This document shows, piece after piece, positions 1 through 5,147 of a stretch of 5,184 nt of DNA. How positions within the stretch are numbered: the stretch's first letter is position 1; each line of letters begins with the position of its first letter. The DNA lies in the NCBI GenBank assembly GCA_900551465.1, contig URWL01000174.1, positions 1 through 5,184 of the forward strand, read 5' to 3'. Origin of the DNA: an uncultured Blautia sp. (GTDB lineage: Bacteria; Bacillota; Clostridia; Lachnospirales; Lachnospiraceae). The position numbers were made by a program, and so were the translations under genes. The notes beneath the pieces are model-generated. The model was given only the letters and a program-made list of their open reading frames with translations, was not told the DNA's origin and did no database searches.

Positions 1-648
1 CATATCTACCTTTGTATCACGAAGCTCCTTCAAGGTCATAAGGTGATATTCTTCTCCCTCTCTTCCGATATTGGCAACCGTGCCGCATACGGTTTCCGGA
101 GATTTGTACTGCATCATCAGATCACATGCCTTCTGCAGATAATCATGCCGCTTCCTGCTGGAAGGATTATAAAGACAGATCACAAAGTCTGCCTGGGATG
201 CCCCCAGAAGACGGGCTTCGATCTTTTCCCAGGGGGTGAGAAGGTCGCTGAGGCTGATAAGACAGAAATCGTGGATCAGAGGAGCTCCAAGAACGGCAGC
301 TCCGCCCAGAGCAGCAGTAACGCCGGGAACGATTTCCAGCTCCACCTCTGGATATTTCACACCAACCTCATACATAAGTCCTGCCATTCCATAAACGCCT
401 GCGTCTCCGCTGCAGATCATGGAAACCACCTTTCCCTTCATCGCCTCTTCAAAAGCAAGAACACAGCGGTCTACCTCTTTTTTCATCGGTGTGGTAAGAA
501 ATTCTTTATCTGCAAAGGTATTTTTTACAAGATCCACATATACGGTATATCCAATGATCACATCACTGGCCTTTAATGCTTCCATGGCGATCCCGGTCAT
601 CTGGTCGCAGCCTCCCGGGCCGATTCCTACTACATATATTTTATTCAA
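1..648 (-). CDS. cbiH: Cobalt-factor III / precorrin-3B C17-methyltransferase CbiH (CobJ), 3' end beyond window
   Basis: This SAM-dependent cytosolic enzyme of the anaerobic B12 pathway methylates C17 and drives ring contraction, giving cobalt-precorrin-4. I translated 216 codons from the minus strand; they stay open to base 1, and CbiH proteins are usually about 240 aa, so roughly the last 25 residues are missing. The N-terminus has the tetrapyrrole-methylase loop GIGPGG (residues 8-13). It is followed by GDAGVYGMAG (81-90), VPGVTAA (107-113), GAPLIHDFCLISLSDLLTPW (121-140) and YNPSSRKR (160-167), all typical of CbiH/CobJ. I chose the TTG at 646-648 because it gives the family N-terminus (MNKIYVVGIGPGG) and has GGGAGG six bases upstream; the nearby ATG at 633-635 is out of frame. 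The start overlaps the cbiG stop by 8 nt, which suggests translational coupling within the cbi operon. The truncation is caused by the window edge. Confidence 0.93.
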   Translation of the reverse strand, partial: MNKIYVVGIGPGGCDQMTGIAMEALKASDVIIGYTVYVDLVKNTFADKEFLTTPMKKEVDRCVLAFEEAMKGKVVSMICSGDAGVYGMAGLMYEVGVKYPEVELEIVPGVTAALGGAAVLGAPLIHDFCLISLSDLLTPWEKIEARLLGASQADFVICLYNPSSRKRHDYLQKACDLMMQYKSPETVCGTVANIGREGEEYHLMTLKELRDTKVDM

Positions 649-1744
649 AACGTACCTCCCATGTCCGGATGGCAAGAGCGGTTGTCACTCCGTCCTCTCC
701 GGATTTTCTTTTTATCAGTGTCCCGTCTGACGCCCCCAGTACAGCGCTTCGTTCACAGACATTCTCTACTCCTGTGATCTTTTTTACAAAAGAGGAAGGG
801 GTAAAATCTCCCTGTACCTCCATTAATTCTTCACTGTCCCAGGTACGGAACGGGATCTTATTTTTTTCTGCATAAGCCAGCAGCCCCGGCTCATTTTTTT
901 TCAGCGAAATGCTTGCCAGCTGTTCCACTGCCTGTAAAAAGATATCCGCTTCCGCCATACATCTGCCTGCAGCTTTTTCTATGGCTTCCGCTTCTTTCTC
1001 CTTCCTGCACCCCATGCCAAGTGTCAGAATCCGGGGTATCACCTGGACAGTAGATAAAAATGGCTTACAGGATTTATGTATCGTCACCGCTATCCCAATT
1101 TCCGGACACTGCTCCGGCTTCTTTTGGAGACTTTCTTTTTTCTCTGACGGTCTGTCTGAATCTTCCTGTGATTTCCCATAAACATCACATGGAACAAGTC
1201 CCTCCGGAAGTTCCCCTTTCCAGGGGAATTCGCTGTAAAATCCAACCTTTTCACCAGCCAGAAGCGCTGCAGACACCTCTTTTGCCGCCTTCATATTCTG
1301 GATATTACAACCGTTCTTTTTTGCAAAAACATCTACAGCAAAACGTCTGTGAAGATCTGTAGCCGTAGTGACTACAGGCTGTGCCCCCAGAATCTGTGCA
1401 CTTTGCAAAGCCAGTTCATTGGCGCCTCCCAGATGCCCGGACAGCAGGGAAATCACAAAGTTTCCGCATTCATCAACCACCAGTACTGCCGGATCTGATT
1501 TTTTGGACACCACATAAGGAGCAATGCTCCGTACTGCAATCCCGCAGGCTCCCACAAACAGAATACCGTCATCCAGGGGAAAACGGCCGCCTGCCCATTT
1601 TACGGTGCTTTCTGCAACAGAGTTCTCCAGATATTTACTTTTTTTTGCAAGAAGAACCTGATGCCCCTGTTCCTCAAGTCCGGCCTTCAGCCTTTCTGCA
1701 GTATGAAGCCCGGTAAGACTGAAACAGATTATCGAAAGTTTCAT
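641..1744 (-). CDS. cbiG: Cobalt-precorrin-5A hydrolase CbiG
   Basis: CbiG opens the delta-lactone of cobalt-precorrin-5A and releases the C20-derived two-carbon unit as acetaldehyde, producing cobalt-precorrin-5B (EC 3.7.1.12). The protein has 367 aa, close to the usual family length. The N-terminal CbiG domain shows VGACGIAVRSIAPYVV (64-79), VVDECGNFVISLLSGHLGG (89-107) and VTTATD (125-130). A short middle region (about 135-188) is followed by a charged linker rich in K, E, S and P (about 189-214). The C-terminal CobE/CbiG-like domain begins near IPRILTLGMGCRKEKEAEAI (236-255) and contains the signature GMGCRKEK (243-250). I chose the ATG at 1742-1744 because AAGGAG lies 6 nt upstream and translation begins MKLSIICFSLTG. 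The open frame reaches 25 codons further, but those codons overlap the end of cbiF. It sits 13 nt after cbiF and overlaps cbiH by 8 nt. Confidence 0.94.
   Translation of the reverse strand: MKLSIICFSLTGLHTAERLKAGLEEQGHQVLLAKKSKYLENSVAESTVKWAGGRFPLDDGILFVGACGIAVRSIAPYVVSKKSDPAVLVVDECGNFVISLLSGHLGGANELALQSAQILGAQPVVTTATDLHRRFAVDVFAKKNGCNIQNMKAAKEVSAALLAGEKVGFYSEFPWKGELPEGLVPCDVYGKSQEDSDRPSEKKESLQKKPEQCPEIGIAVTIHKSCKPFLSTVQVIPRILTLGMGCRKEKEAEAIEKAAGRCMAEADIFLQAVEQLASISLKKNEPGLLAYAEKNKIPFRTWDSEELMEVQGDFTPSSFVKKITGVENVCERSAVLGASDGTLIKRKSGEDGVTTALAIRTWEVRFE
655..660 (-). promoter_or_regulatory. Ribosome binding site for cbiH TTG start
   Basis: GGGAGG on the minus strand lies 6 nt before the TTG at 648, inside the last codons of cbiG. 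It decides in favour of the non-ATG start, because no in-frame ATG or GTG nearby has a comparable site. Confidence 0.8.
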
Positions 1745-1750
1745 CTGCTG

Positions 1751-1756
1751 CTCCTT
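1751..1756 (-). promoter_or_regulatory. Ribosome binding site for cbiG
   Basis: AAGGAG on the minus strand lies 6 nt before the ATG at 1744 and fills most of the 13-nt gap after the cbiF stop codon. It sets the cbiG start at 1744 and not at 1819. Confidence 0.85.
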
Positions 1757-1757
1757 T

Positions 1758-2516
1758 TTATTTCGTGGCTTTTCGGAATTCGGTGGTAAAAGAAGGATCA
1801 TACAGCTTGGATCTGTCATAATGTGCTGCTTTTACTGCATCGCCGATGATCATCAGAGCAGTTTTTGTAATATTGTTCTCTGCCGCTGTTTTTGCCAGTG
1901 TTCCTACCGTACAGATAAATTTCTTTTCATCCGGCCAGGTTGCCTTATATACGATAGCAGCCGGCGTATCCTCTGTATATCCGCCTTCTATCAGTCTCCT
2001 GCTTAATTCTTCCAGCATTCCGGTGCTTAAAAATACCACCATAGATGCCTGATGTGCCGCAAAGGACTGAATACTTTCTTTTGACGGAACCGGTGTACGT
2101 CCTTCCATTCTGGTAATGATCACACTCTGAGAAATATCCGGAAGAGTATATTCCAGATCCAAAGCGCTTGCAGCGCCGCAGAAAGAACTGACTCCAGGAC
2201 AGGAATCATAAGCGATTCCTTTTTCATCCAGAATGTCCATCTGTTCACGGATCGCTCCGTAGATACAGGGATCTCCTGTATGAAGACGGACCGTGGTTTT
2301 TCCTTCTGCCTCTGCTCTTTCCATAACAGAGATCACTTCCTCCAGCGTCATTTTTGCGCTGTTGTGAATGGTACAAACATCCTTGCTGTATTCCAGAAGC
2401 TGCGGGTTCACAAGAGAACCTGCGTATATGATCACATCTGCTTCTTCCAGATATTTTTTTCCTCTGACTGTAATAAGATCCGGTGCTCCCGGTCCTGCTC
2501 CTACAAAATGTATCAT
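1758..2516 (-). CDS. cbiF: Cobalt-precorrin-4 C11-methyltransferase CbiF (CobM)
   Basis: This SAM-dependent enzyme methylates C11 of cobalt-precorrin-4 to give cobalt-precorrin-5A (EC 2.1.1.271), the substrate of CbiG encoded next door. The protein is 252 aa, the normal full length. Tetrapyrrole-methylase motifs appear in order: the N-terminal glycine loop FVGAGPGAPDLITVRG (4-19), YAGSLVNPQLL (31-41), the SAM-binding segment RLHTGDPCIYGA (77-88), CPGVSSFCGAAS (106-117), TRMEGRTPVP (135-144) and YKATWPDE (190-197). The YAGSLV and TRMEGRTPVP segments are characteristic of CbiF/CobM and separate it from the other corrin methylases. The ATG overlaps the cbiD stop as ATGA, and AAAGGAG lies 7 nt upstream (2524-2530), inside cbiD. 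Translation is therefore probably coupled to cbiD. The two genetic names reflect the anaerobic (CbiF) and aerobic (CobM) pathways; neighbouring cbiD and cbiG favour the anaerobic one. Confidence 0.96.
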   Translation of the reverse strand: MIHFVGAGPGAPDLITVRGKKYLEEADVIIYAGSLVNPQLLEYSKDVCTIHNSAKMTLEEVISVMERAEAEGKTTVRLHTGDPCIYGAIREQMDILDEKGIAYDSCPGVSSFCGAASALDLEYTLPDISQSVIITRMEGRTPVPSKESIQSFAAHQASMVVFLSTGMLEELSRRLIEGGYTEDTPAAIVYKATWPDEKKFICTVGTLAKTAAENNITKTALMIIGDAVKAAHYDRSKLYDPSFTTEFRKATK

Positions 2517-3733
2517 TCTTTTTCTCCTTTAGCTATTTTTTTGATCAGCTCTGACCCATTGGCTGTCTGTCCCAGGTAACCATACTCGTTAGAAAAAATC
2601 ACAGCTCCCAGAAGGATCTGATGATAAGACCGATGGTCCAGATAAAACTGGATCTTTTCCAGTATCACTTTCATAGTATCTTCCATCAGATCATACTTTT
2701 TCAGCACAGAAAGCGCTTCGTCAGTGGTGTTGCACTGCAGAATCTCCTGCGCACATGCAAGACTGCCCCCCGCACGGACAGCTGCCGCACAAAAAACCTC
2801 CATTCTTCCATCCGCACTGTGAGAATGGGTGTTCATGATTCCTGCTGCAACCTTAATAAATTTTCCGATATGTGCAACAAAAAGAATACCTTTTGCTCCC
2901 ATATCCACAGCCATATCTATGGTCTCTCCCACATAGTTGCTGCATTTCATATTTTTTTCAAAAGGGAGCTCCATATGCTCTCTTAAAAAATCTGCACCGT
3001 AATTTCCCGGCGTTACCAGAAGATATTTCTTTCCCATGGCAATATGCTGGCTCATCTCCACCCGGATACTGTCGATCAGAGCCTTTTCACTCATTGGCTC
3101 CACAATGCCCGAGGTTCCCAGAATGGAAATTCCTCCCACAATACCAAGTCTTGGGTTAAAAGTCTTTCTGGCAACTGCTTCGCCTTCCGGTACAGATATG
3201 GTAATTTTCAGTCTGCCTTCATAATCAAATCTGTCTGCGGCCTCCTCCGCAGATTTCAGGATCATGGCCTTAGGCACGGGATTGATGGCAGCCTCACCAA
3301 CCGGCTGCTTCAGACCGGGTCTGGTCACTCGTCCAACTCCGGCTCCTCCGTCAATCAGGAACCGATCCTTATTTTCTGTCAGTTCCTTCTGGTCTGCCTC
3401 CATGCCGGTCTGCTCCGGAGCATCAGATGCTGGCAGCTTTTCCACCCGGGCATATACCAGTATCCCGTCTGTAGTATCCGGATCATCTCCGGCATCCTTA
3501 CGGACCGCACAGCTTACTGCATGTTCTTCCTGCCGGATATCCAGAAGCTCCAGATTTAAAAGGATCCCTTTTGGAGTCATCAGCTCTACTTCTGAGATTT
3601 TCTTGCCCCCAAGAAGAATCTCTGCCGCTCCCTTTGCCGCAGCTGCCGCGCAGGAACCTGTGGTATAACCAAAGCGAAGCTTTTTCTGATTCCGGATCAC
3701 ATAATGATCTTCCAGTCCTGTCCTATGTGCCAT
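2513..3733 (-). CDS. cbiD: Cobalt-precorrin-5B C1-methyltransferase CbiD
   Basis: CbiD methylates C1 of cobalt-precorrin-5B to give cobalt-precorrin-6A (EC 2.1.1.195) and is a marker of the anaerobic, early-cobalt-insertion route. It is not related to the tetrapyrrole-methylase fold of CbiF and CbiH. Family motifs are LRFGYTTGSCAAAAAKGAA (19-37), VRKDAGDDPDTTDG (77-90), IDGGAGVGRVTRPG (127-140) with PVGEAAINPVP (144-154), NPRLGIVGGISILGTSGIV (193-211) and HIGKFIKVAAGIMNTHS (288-304). The 406-aa length is somewhat above what I recall for the family. The excess seems to sit in a polar insertion at about 99-123, before the IDGG motif. The ATG at 3731-3733 has AAGGAGGG 5 nt upstream. It is the first gene after the promoter at 3760-3788, and its stop overlaps cbiF by 4 nt. 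Confidence 0.97.
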   Translation of the reverse strand: MAHRTGLEDHYVIRNQKKLRFGYTTGSCAAAAAKGAAEILLGGKKISEVELMTPKGILLNLELLDIRQEEHAVSCAVRKDAGDDPDTTDGILVYARVEKLPASDAPEQTGMEADQKELTENKDRFLIDGGAGVGRVTRPGLKQPVGEAAINPVPKAMILKSAEEAADRFDYEGRLKITISVPEGEAVARKTFNPRLGIVGGISILGTSGIVEPMSEKALIDSIRVEMSQHIAMGKKYLLVTPGNYGADFLREHMELPFEKNMKCSNYVGETIDMAVDMGAKGILFVAHIGKFIKVAAGIMNTHSHSADGRMEVFCAAAVRAGGSLACAQEILQCNTTDEALSVLKKYDLMEDTMKVILEKIQFYLDHRSYHQILLGAVIFSNEYGYLGQTANGSELIKKIAKGEKE

Positions 3734-3759
3734 AAAATCCCTCCTTATTTCCGTTCATT

Positions 3760-3788
3760 ATTATATAATTTTGACATAAAAATGTCAA
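3760..3788 (-). promoter_or_regulatory. Consensus sigma-A promoter of the cbiDFGH operon
   Basis: On the minus strand, TTGACA (3783-3788) and TATAAT (3760-3765) are separated by exactly 17 bp, a perfect match to the housekeeping consensus. The expected transcription start is near 3754, leaving about 20 nt of leader before cbiD, which already contains the ribosome binding site (3739-3746). Such a promoter should be strong unless it is repressed. Its -35 element overlaps the inverted repeat at 3771-3788. Confidence 0.85.
3771..3788. promoter_or_regulatory. Perfect inverted repeat over the cbiD -35 box, candidate operator
   Basis: TTGACAT and ATGTCAA form a perfect 7-bp dyad around four A/T pairs. 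One arm is the -35 hexamer and the other lies in the promoter spacer, so a bound protein would block RNA polymerase. The TGACA/TGTCA half-sites match those of the triple repeat upstream of the XRE gene, but with a spacer 2 bp shorter. An operator role is inference. Confidence 0.45.
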
Positions 3789-3810
3789 TTTATCTAATGG
3801 TTTCAAGCAA

Positions 3811-3848
3811 ATAAAAAAAGCCATGCTATATTTTTCGCACAGCTTTTT
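3811..3848 (-). terminator. Intrinsic terminator of the XRE/DUF3169 unit
   Basis: Read on the minus strand, 3837-3848 pairs with 3815-3826 in a 12-bp stem with two adjacent G-U wobbles and a 10-nt loop, followed by a run of seven T, an A and three more T. On the plus strand the wobble positions become C/A mismatches, which supports the minus orientation. It ends the upstream two-gene unit and insulates the cbi promoter, whose -35 box begins about 25 bp further on. It lies about 75 nt after the stop codon at 3923. Confidence 0.75.
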
Positions 3849-3922
3849 CAAAATTTTATATTCTGCTCATCAATGGTTTTATCCTTGTTCCTGGCTTTCT
3901 CACCACCAGGTCATCTCTCACA

Positions 3923-4714
3923 TCATCCTCTTGCTCTTTTTTTGCGCATATTTACACAAGAACGAGTGTAGTACATGCTGGTCATGATCCAAAGTACTGC
4001 AAGAAGTACAATTGCAAGCATTCCAGTATCAAACAGCAGATTTGACAGCATGGCTGCCACCAGAAGGATCGGGATCACCTTGCTTAAAAACAGATAGGTC
4101 CGATAGGAGCTGTGATAGATCATTTCTTTTTCTGCCTCATCACAGGATTCCATCCACTGTTCCTGAAATTTTACAGAAGAAGGATCTGCATTGGAAAATT
4201 CCGGCCTGCTGCTCTGTATTACTTTTACATATCGCATCTGCCATAATCCTTCATAGAAAAAACATACTACAAAAATTACCACTGCGATCATAAAACGAAA
4301 AGCTGTTTCCCTTGATCCGGAAATATAGTTTCTGGAATATCCAACAGAATTAATAAGAATTGCCAGAGCCATCGCAAAATTACTTACGTTTAATCCCCAT
4401 GCTCCTATATATTCTTCCTGATATTCCAGTTCATCACATTCCTCATCTTCCGCATATTGGAGCCGCTCTTCAATATGTTTTATTTTTTTCAGCACAATCT
4501 CTCCAAATAAAATTCCTGACACTGTGACCAAGGTCACCAAAGGAATCATCGCCGACTGAACACTCTTTACAATCACTGCAAAAAACTGTCCCACATTATC
4601 CGCCTGACCTCCAAACCAGCTCATTGCAAATCCCAGTATTCCGCCAATCAGCATCCATACCAGCATTTTAATTACAAATTTTATACTTGGACTTTTTCTC
4701 TTTCCGGTATTCAT
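3923..4714 (-). CDS. Six-pass membrane protein, DUF3169-like, partner of the XRE regulator
   Basis: The function is unknown. The 263-aa protein starts with a basic stretch (GKRKS, residues 4-8) and has about six hydrophobic segments, at roughly 14-34, 52-72, 107-125, 138-156, 208-228 and 231-249. A long acidic loop follows the second (about 76-105, with EDEECDELEYQEEY at 89-102). A second polar loop between the fourth and fifth ends in DEAEKEMIYHSSYRTY (192-207), which resembles the loop of DUF3169 proteins. Size, topology and coupling to a short XRE gene all fit that family, but I assign it from memory. The ATG overlaps the regulator's stop as ATGA, with AGGAGG 7 nt upstream (4722-4727), so the two proteins are probably made together. 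The last codons include seven A in a row. Removing one A would extend the protein by about 25 residues, to a stop close to the terminator. No enzyme motif, signal peptidase site or toxin signature is visible. Confidence 0.8.
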   Translation of the reverse strand: MNTGKRKSPSIKFVIKMLVWMLIGGILGFAMSWFGGQADNVGQFFAVIVKSVQSAMIPLVTLVTVSGILFGEIVLKKIKHIEERLQYAEDEECDELEYQEEYIGAWGLNVSNFAMALAILINSVGYSRNYISGSRETAFRFMIAVVIFVVCFFYEGLWQMRYVKVIQSSRPEFSNADPSSVKFQEQWMESCDEAEKEMIYHSSYRTYLFLSKVIPILLVAAMLSNLLFDTGMLAIVLLAVLWIMTSMYYTRSCVNMRKKRARG

Positions 4715-4920
4715 AAAGTATCCTCCTCATAAATAAAAATATCCTCTACCGTTGCCTGACATATCCTGGCAAGTTTCAGAGCGAGTGTTACAGACGGGGA
4801 ATAATCCCCTCTTTCAATCAGACTGATGGTCTGTCGAGATACTCCTGCCAGCTTTCCCATTTCTGTCTGATTGATCCCCAGCACAGTGCGATACTCCTTC
4901 AGCTTATTATACAAGGGCAC
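4711..4920 (-). CDS. Short XRE/Cro-type helix-turn-helix transcriptional regulator
   Basis: This 69-aa protein is essentially one HTH_3 DNA-binding domain with no sensor domain. NQTEMGKLAG (17-26) and VSRQTISLIERGDYSPS (27-43) are the two helices of the HTH motif, and LALKLARICQATVEDIF (46-62) completes the five-helix fold. The size and the VSRQTIS...ERG...PS pattern are those of small regulators that sit next to membrane proteins such as DUF2975 or DUF3169. The start is GTG at 4918-4920, with AAGGAG 8 nt upstream (4929-4934); an ATG at 4926-4928 is out of frame. It overlaps the membrane-protein gene by 4 nt. Three identical inverted repeats surround its promoter, so it probably binds there as a dimer and represses its own unit; this is inference from position. 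Confidence 0.92.
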   Translation of the reverse strand: MPLYNKLKEYRTVLGINQTEMGKLAGVSRQTISLIERGDYSPSVTLALKLARICQATVEDIFIYEEDTL

Positions 4921-4928
4921 CTTCTCAT

Positions 4929-4934
4929 CTCCTT
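4929..4934 (-). promoter_or_regulatory. Ribosome binding site for the XRE regulator's GTG start
   Basis: AAGGAG on the minus strand, 8 nt before GTG at 4920. No in-frame ATG is available between this site and the HTH domain except the internal Met at residue 21, which would delete part of the motif. Confidence 0.75.
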
Positions 4935-4957
4935 TTTCTCTGTATAGATTTATGTTC

Positions 4958-4979
4958 TATGACAACTTTCCTTGTCATA
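4958..4979. promoter_or_regulatory. Candidate operator 1 (TGACAA-N6-TTGTCA), over the start site
   Basis: A perfect inverted repeat with 8-bp arms (TATGACAA and TTGTCATA) and a 6-bp centre. It covers the predicted transcription start of the XRE unit, a position where a bound dimer would repress. Confidence 0.65.
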
Positions 4980-4982
4980 TTC

Positions 4983-5011
4983 AGCATATCATTGACAAGA
5001 AAAGTTGTCAA
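4983..5011 (-). promoter_or_regulatory. Probable promoter of the XRE/DUF3169 unit
   Basis: On the minus strand, TTGACA (5006-5011) is followed after 17 bp by TATGCT (4983-4988), preceded by TGA as an extended -10. The -10 matches the consensus at four of six bases. The predicted start is near 4976, giving a leader of about 55 nt. The -35 box is one arm of the middle inverted repeat, and the start site lies within the first repeat. Confidence 0.6.
4992..5011. promoter_or_regulatory. Candidate operator 2 (TGACAA-N6-TTGTCA), over the -35 box
   Basis: A perfect inverted repeat with 7-bp arms (TTGACAA and TTGTCAA) and a 6-bp centre. It contains the -35 hexamer of the XRE promoter. Its centre lies 33 bp from that of operator 1, about three helical turns. 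Confidence 0.65.
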
Positions 5012-5017
5012 CAGTTT

Positions 5018-5035
5018 TGACAAATATTTTTGTCA
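5018..5035. promoter_or_regulatory. Candidate operator 3 (TGACAA-N6-TTGTCA), upstream of the promoter
   Basis: An inverted repeat with 7-bp arms (TGACAAA and TTTGTCA). It has the same half-sites and the same 6-bp centre as the other two, and is centred 25 bp upstream of operator 2. It lies just outside the core promoter and could aid cooperative binding. Confidence 0.6.
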
Positions 5036-5087
5036 TTTCTTATTCACCAGAGAATTTTCTCTGCACTAACTTTTTCAATAAACAAAA

Positions 5088-5147
5088 ACAGGTGAAAATC
5101 TCATGTCTGCAGCTGTAAAAATCCTGTAGACAAAAATTTCCACCTGT
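5088..5147 (-). repeat. Long imperfect two-part hairpin, possible terminator of a gene to the right
   Basis: The outer arms, 5088-5099 and 5136-5147, pair in 11 of 12 positions (ACAGGTG against CACCTGT). The inner arms, 5104-5112 and 5124-5132, pair in 8 of 9 positions, with a G-U at the ninth on the plus strand. A small asymmetric internal loop separates them, and the terminal loop has 11 nt. On the minus strand the structure is followed by TTTTTGTTT, as in an intrinsic terminator, though it is longer than most. It could instead be a small palindromic repeat element. It lies upstream of the XRE promoter, outside its transcript. Confidence 0.45.

Noticed and set aside
43..576. 177-aa open frame on the plus strand
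   Set aside because: It lies fully antisense to cbiH, whose translation shows all family motifs. Its own translation is rich in H, C and S with no recognisable domain and no good ribosome binding site.
1745..1819. N-terminal extension of CbiG by 25 codons to an upstream ATG
   Set aside because: The extension overlaps the end of cbiF in another frame. The internal ATG at 1744 has a well-spaced AAGGAG and gives the proper family N-terminus.
3044..3559. 171-aa and 134-aa (3264-3668) open frames on the plus strand
   Set aside because: Both are antisense to the strongly supported cbiD gene and have compositions typical of shadow frames.
3894..3911. Small hairpin (CCTGG against CCAGG) after the membrane protein gene
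   Set aside because: The stem is only 5 bp with an 11-nt loop and no T-run after it. The better terminator is at 3811-3848.
3734..3922. Cobalamin riboswitch upstream of cbiD
   Set aside because: The gap is 189 bp and is already occupied by a terminator and a promoter. The predicted transcript leader is about 20 nt, and I see no B12-box-like conserved core.
4958..5035. CRISPR-like or tandem direct repeat array
   Set aside because: The units are short palindromes with 6-bp centres and unequal spacing, placed on promoter elements. This fits operators, and there are no spacer-repeat units.
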